From contig NZ_CP053708.1 in assembly GCF_013201075.1 (NCBI RefSeq), forward strand, positions 3,477,501 through 3,541,500: a stretch of DNA of 64,000 bases, read 5' to 3'. Below are positions 63,271-64,000 of the stretch, one piece after another; the stretch's first letter is position 1, and each line of letters begins with the position of its first letter. The position numbers and the translations under genes are program-made. The notes beneath the pieces were generated by a model, which was not told the DNA's origin, searched no databases, and was given only the letters and a program-made list of their open reading frames with translations. Source of the stretch: Lichenicola cladoniae (GTDB lineage: Bacteria; Pseudomonadota; Alphaproteobacteria; Acetobacterales; Acetobacteraceae).

Positions 63271-64000
63271 GCTCGATCAGGGCCTCGTACCGGCTGATAT
63301 AGTCGGTCATCGACAGGGTACGCTCCGCCTCCTTGCGCGCGGCCCGACGCAGCCGCTGGGACAACGCCTTGTTCTCCAGCAGCTCCAGCACGCTGTCCGC
63401 GACGCCGACCGGATCGTGGAACGGCGTCAGCAATCCGTTCTTGCGGTGCCGGATGAACTCCTGCACCGGCCCGGTATCGCTGCCGACCACCGCGCACCCC
63501 GAGGCCAGCGCCTCCCGCAACGACCACGACGCCACGAACGGGTAGGTCAGGTAGACATGCGTGTCGGACCTTTTGAGCAGGTCGGCGTAGCTCTGGTAGT
63601 CGAGCTTGCCGACGAAATGCACGCGTGAAAGGTCCAGCCGGGCACCGAGTTCCGCAGTCAGGATCTCGCGCCAGCATCCTTCGGACAGGCGGGCGCCATA
63701 GCTGACCCCGTCGCCGCCGACCACGATCACCCGGGCGTCCGGGCGCGCATCCAGGATGCGTGGCAGCGCACGCATGAAGATATGGAAACCGCGATACGGC
63801 TCCAGGTCGCGCGCAACGTAGGTCACCAGTTTCTCGTCCGGCGAGACGACCACGTTGCGCAACATGAAGTCCTTTTTCGCCACTGACGCGTCCGGTGCGC
63901 AAGCCTGCAGATCGACGCCTTCATGCAGAACGTCGATCTTGTCATGCGACCAGTCCGGATAGGTCGATTTCTGGAACAAGGTCGGGGTTTGGCCGCGTCC
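63251..64000 (-). CDS. Glycosyltransferase family 4, partial (C-terminal)
   Basis: The frame is open to the window's right edge, so the N-terminal part lies outside. At least 249 residues are visible. The read-in segment TPTLFQKSTYPDWSHDKIDVLHEGVD is a GT4 linker, followed by VTYVARDLEPYRGFHIFMRAL, VVGGDGVSYG and the C-terminal nucleotide-sugar site VASWSLREALASGCAVVGS. A TTG at 63977-63979 is not the true start. GT4 enzymes often act in polysaccharide or glycolipid synthesis. The target is unknown. Confidence 0.9.
   Translation of the reverse strand, partial: GRGQTPTLFQKSTYPDWSHDKIDVLHEGVDLQACAPDASVAKKDFMLRNVVVSPDEKLVTYVARDLEPYRGFHIFMRALPRILDARPDARVIVVGGDGVSYGARLSEGCWREILTAELGARLDLSRVHFVGKLDYQSYADLLKRSDTHVYLTYPFVASWSLREALASGCAVVGSDTGPVQEFIRHRKNGLLTPFHDPVGVADSVLELLENKALSQRLRRAARKEAERTLSMTDYISRYEALIERTIAAA

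Noticed and set aside
1-64000. CRISPR arrays, insertion sequences, prophage or integrase genes
   Set aside because: No regularly spaced direct repeats, transposase, integrase or phage structural motifs were seen.

Overview
The window is about 64 kb of high-GC, densely packed bacterial chromosome. It most likely comes from an alphaproteobacterium of the acetic-acid-bacteria family (Acetobacteraceae). Supporting features are the miaB-phoH-ybeY-corC gene order, a circularly permuted tmRNA with an alphaproteobacterial-type tag, an adjacent alphaproteobacterial sspB, thyX, class I fumarase, an Mla lipid-transport pair and OPG (osmoregulated periplasmic glucan) genes. The family name is inferred from gene content, not from a search. 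I see no prophage, insertion sequence, CRISPR array or rRNA operon.

Layout. 1-4.7 kb: RNA-maturation operon (miaB, phoH, ybeY, corC-like). 4.7-8.2 kb: an aminotransferase with a twin-arginine signal, a CDF metal transporter, the divergent bfd/bfr iron-storage pair and a small conserved-looking protein. 8.3-14.7 kb: OPG synthesis (mdoG-mdoH), a divergent alginate-export-type porin and a lipoprotein. 14.8-24.4 kb: a polyol-utilisation region with an L-xylulose-reductase-like SDR, a decayed vapBC relic, and an operon araC-SBP-ATPase-permease-polyol dehydrogenase-FGGY kinase that runs opposite to an RpiB-type isomerase and a small monooxygenase. This reads as a tetritol (erythritol/threitol) or pentitol pathway: import, oxidation to a ketose, phosphorylation and isomerisation. 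24.4-31.6 kb: PhyH oxygenase, FUSC transporter, DegP-type protease, an OpgC acyltransferase translationally coupled to an SGNH hydrolase, and Mrp/ApbC.

31.8-36.4 kb: a PAS-LuxR regulator followed by a same-strand run of envelope/osmotic stress genes (CsbD, two DUF2382 proteins, a secreted PepSY-like protein, a glycine-zipper protein, GlsB). 37-42.4 kb: FAH hydrolase, an unlisted 57-residue membrane protein, thyX, the two-piece tmRNA beside sspB (its ClpXP adaptor), class I fumarase and a VOC protein. 42.4-45.5 kb: two tandem MATE exporters. 45.7-49.1 kb: a translationally coupled queuosine operon, queA-tgt-queG, ending in a ribbon-helix-helix protein. 49.3-57.4 kb: a GAF-PAS-GGDEF-EAL protein, a 60-residue protein, a DjlA-like co-chaperone, a peptidoglycan amidase and a GH63-like glycosidase. 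57.4-64 kb: metF, mlaA-mlaC, a GNAT acetyltransferase, ettA, a CAU tRNA, ppa and the end of a glycosyltransferase that runs off the window.

The points most worth attention are the polyol locus, whose kinase family does not match the described tetritol pathways; the OpgC-SGNH coupling in a genome that also has mdoGH; the tmRNA/sspB pairing; the vapBC relic; the Tat-signal aminotransferase; and several small proteins easily missed.
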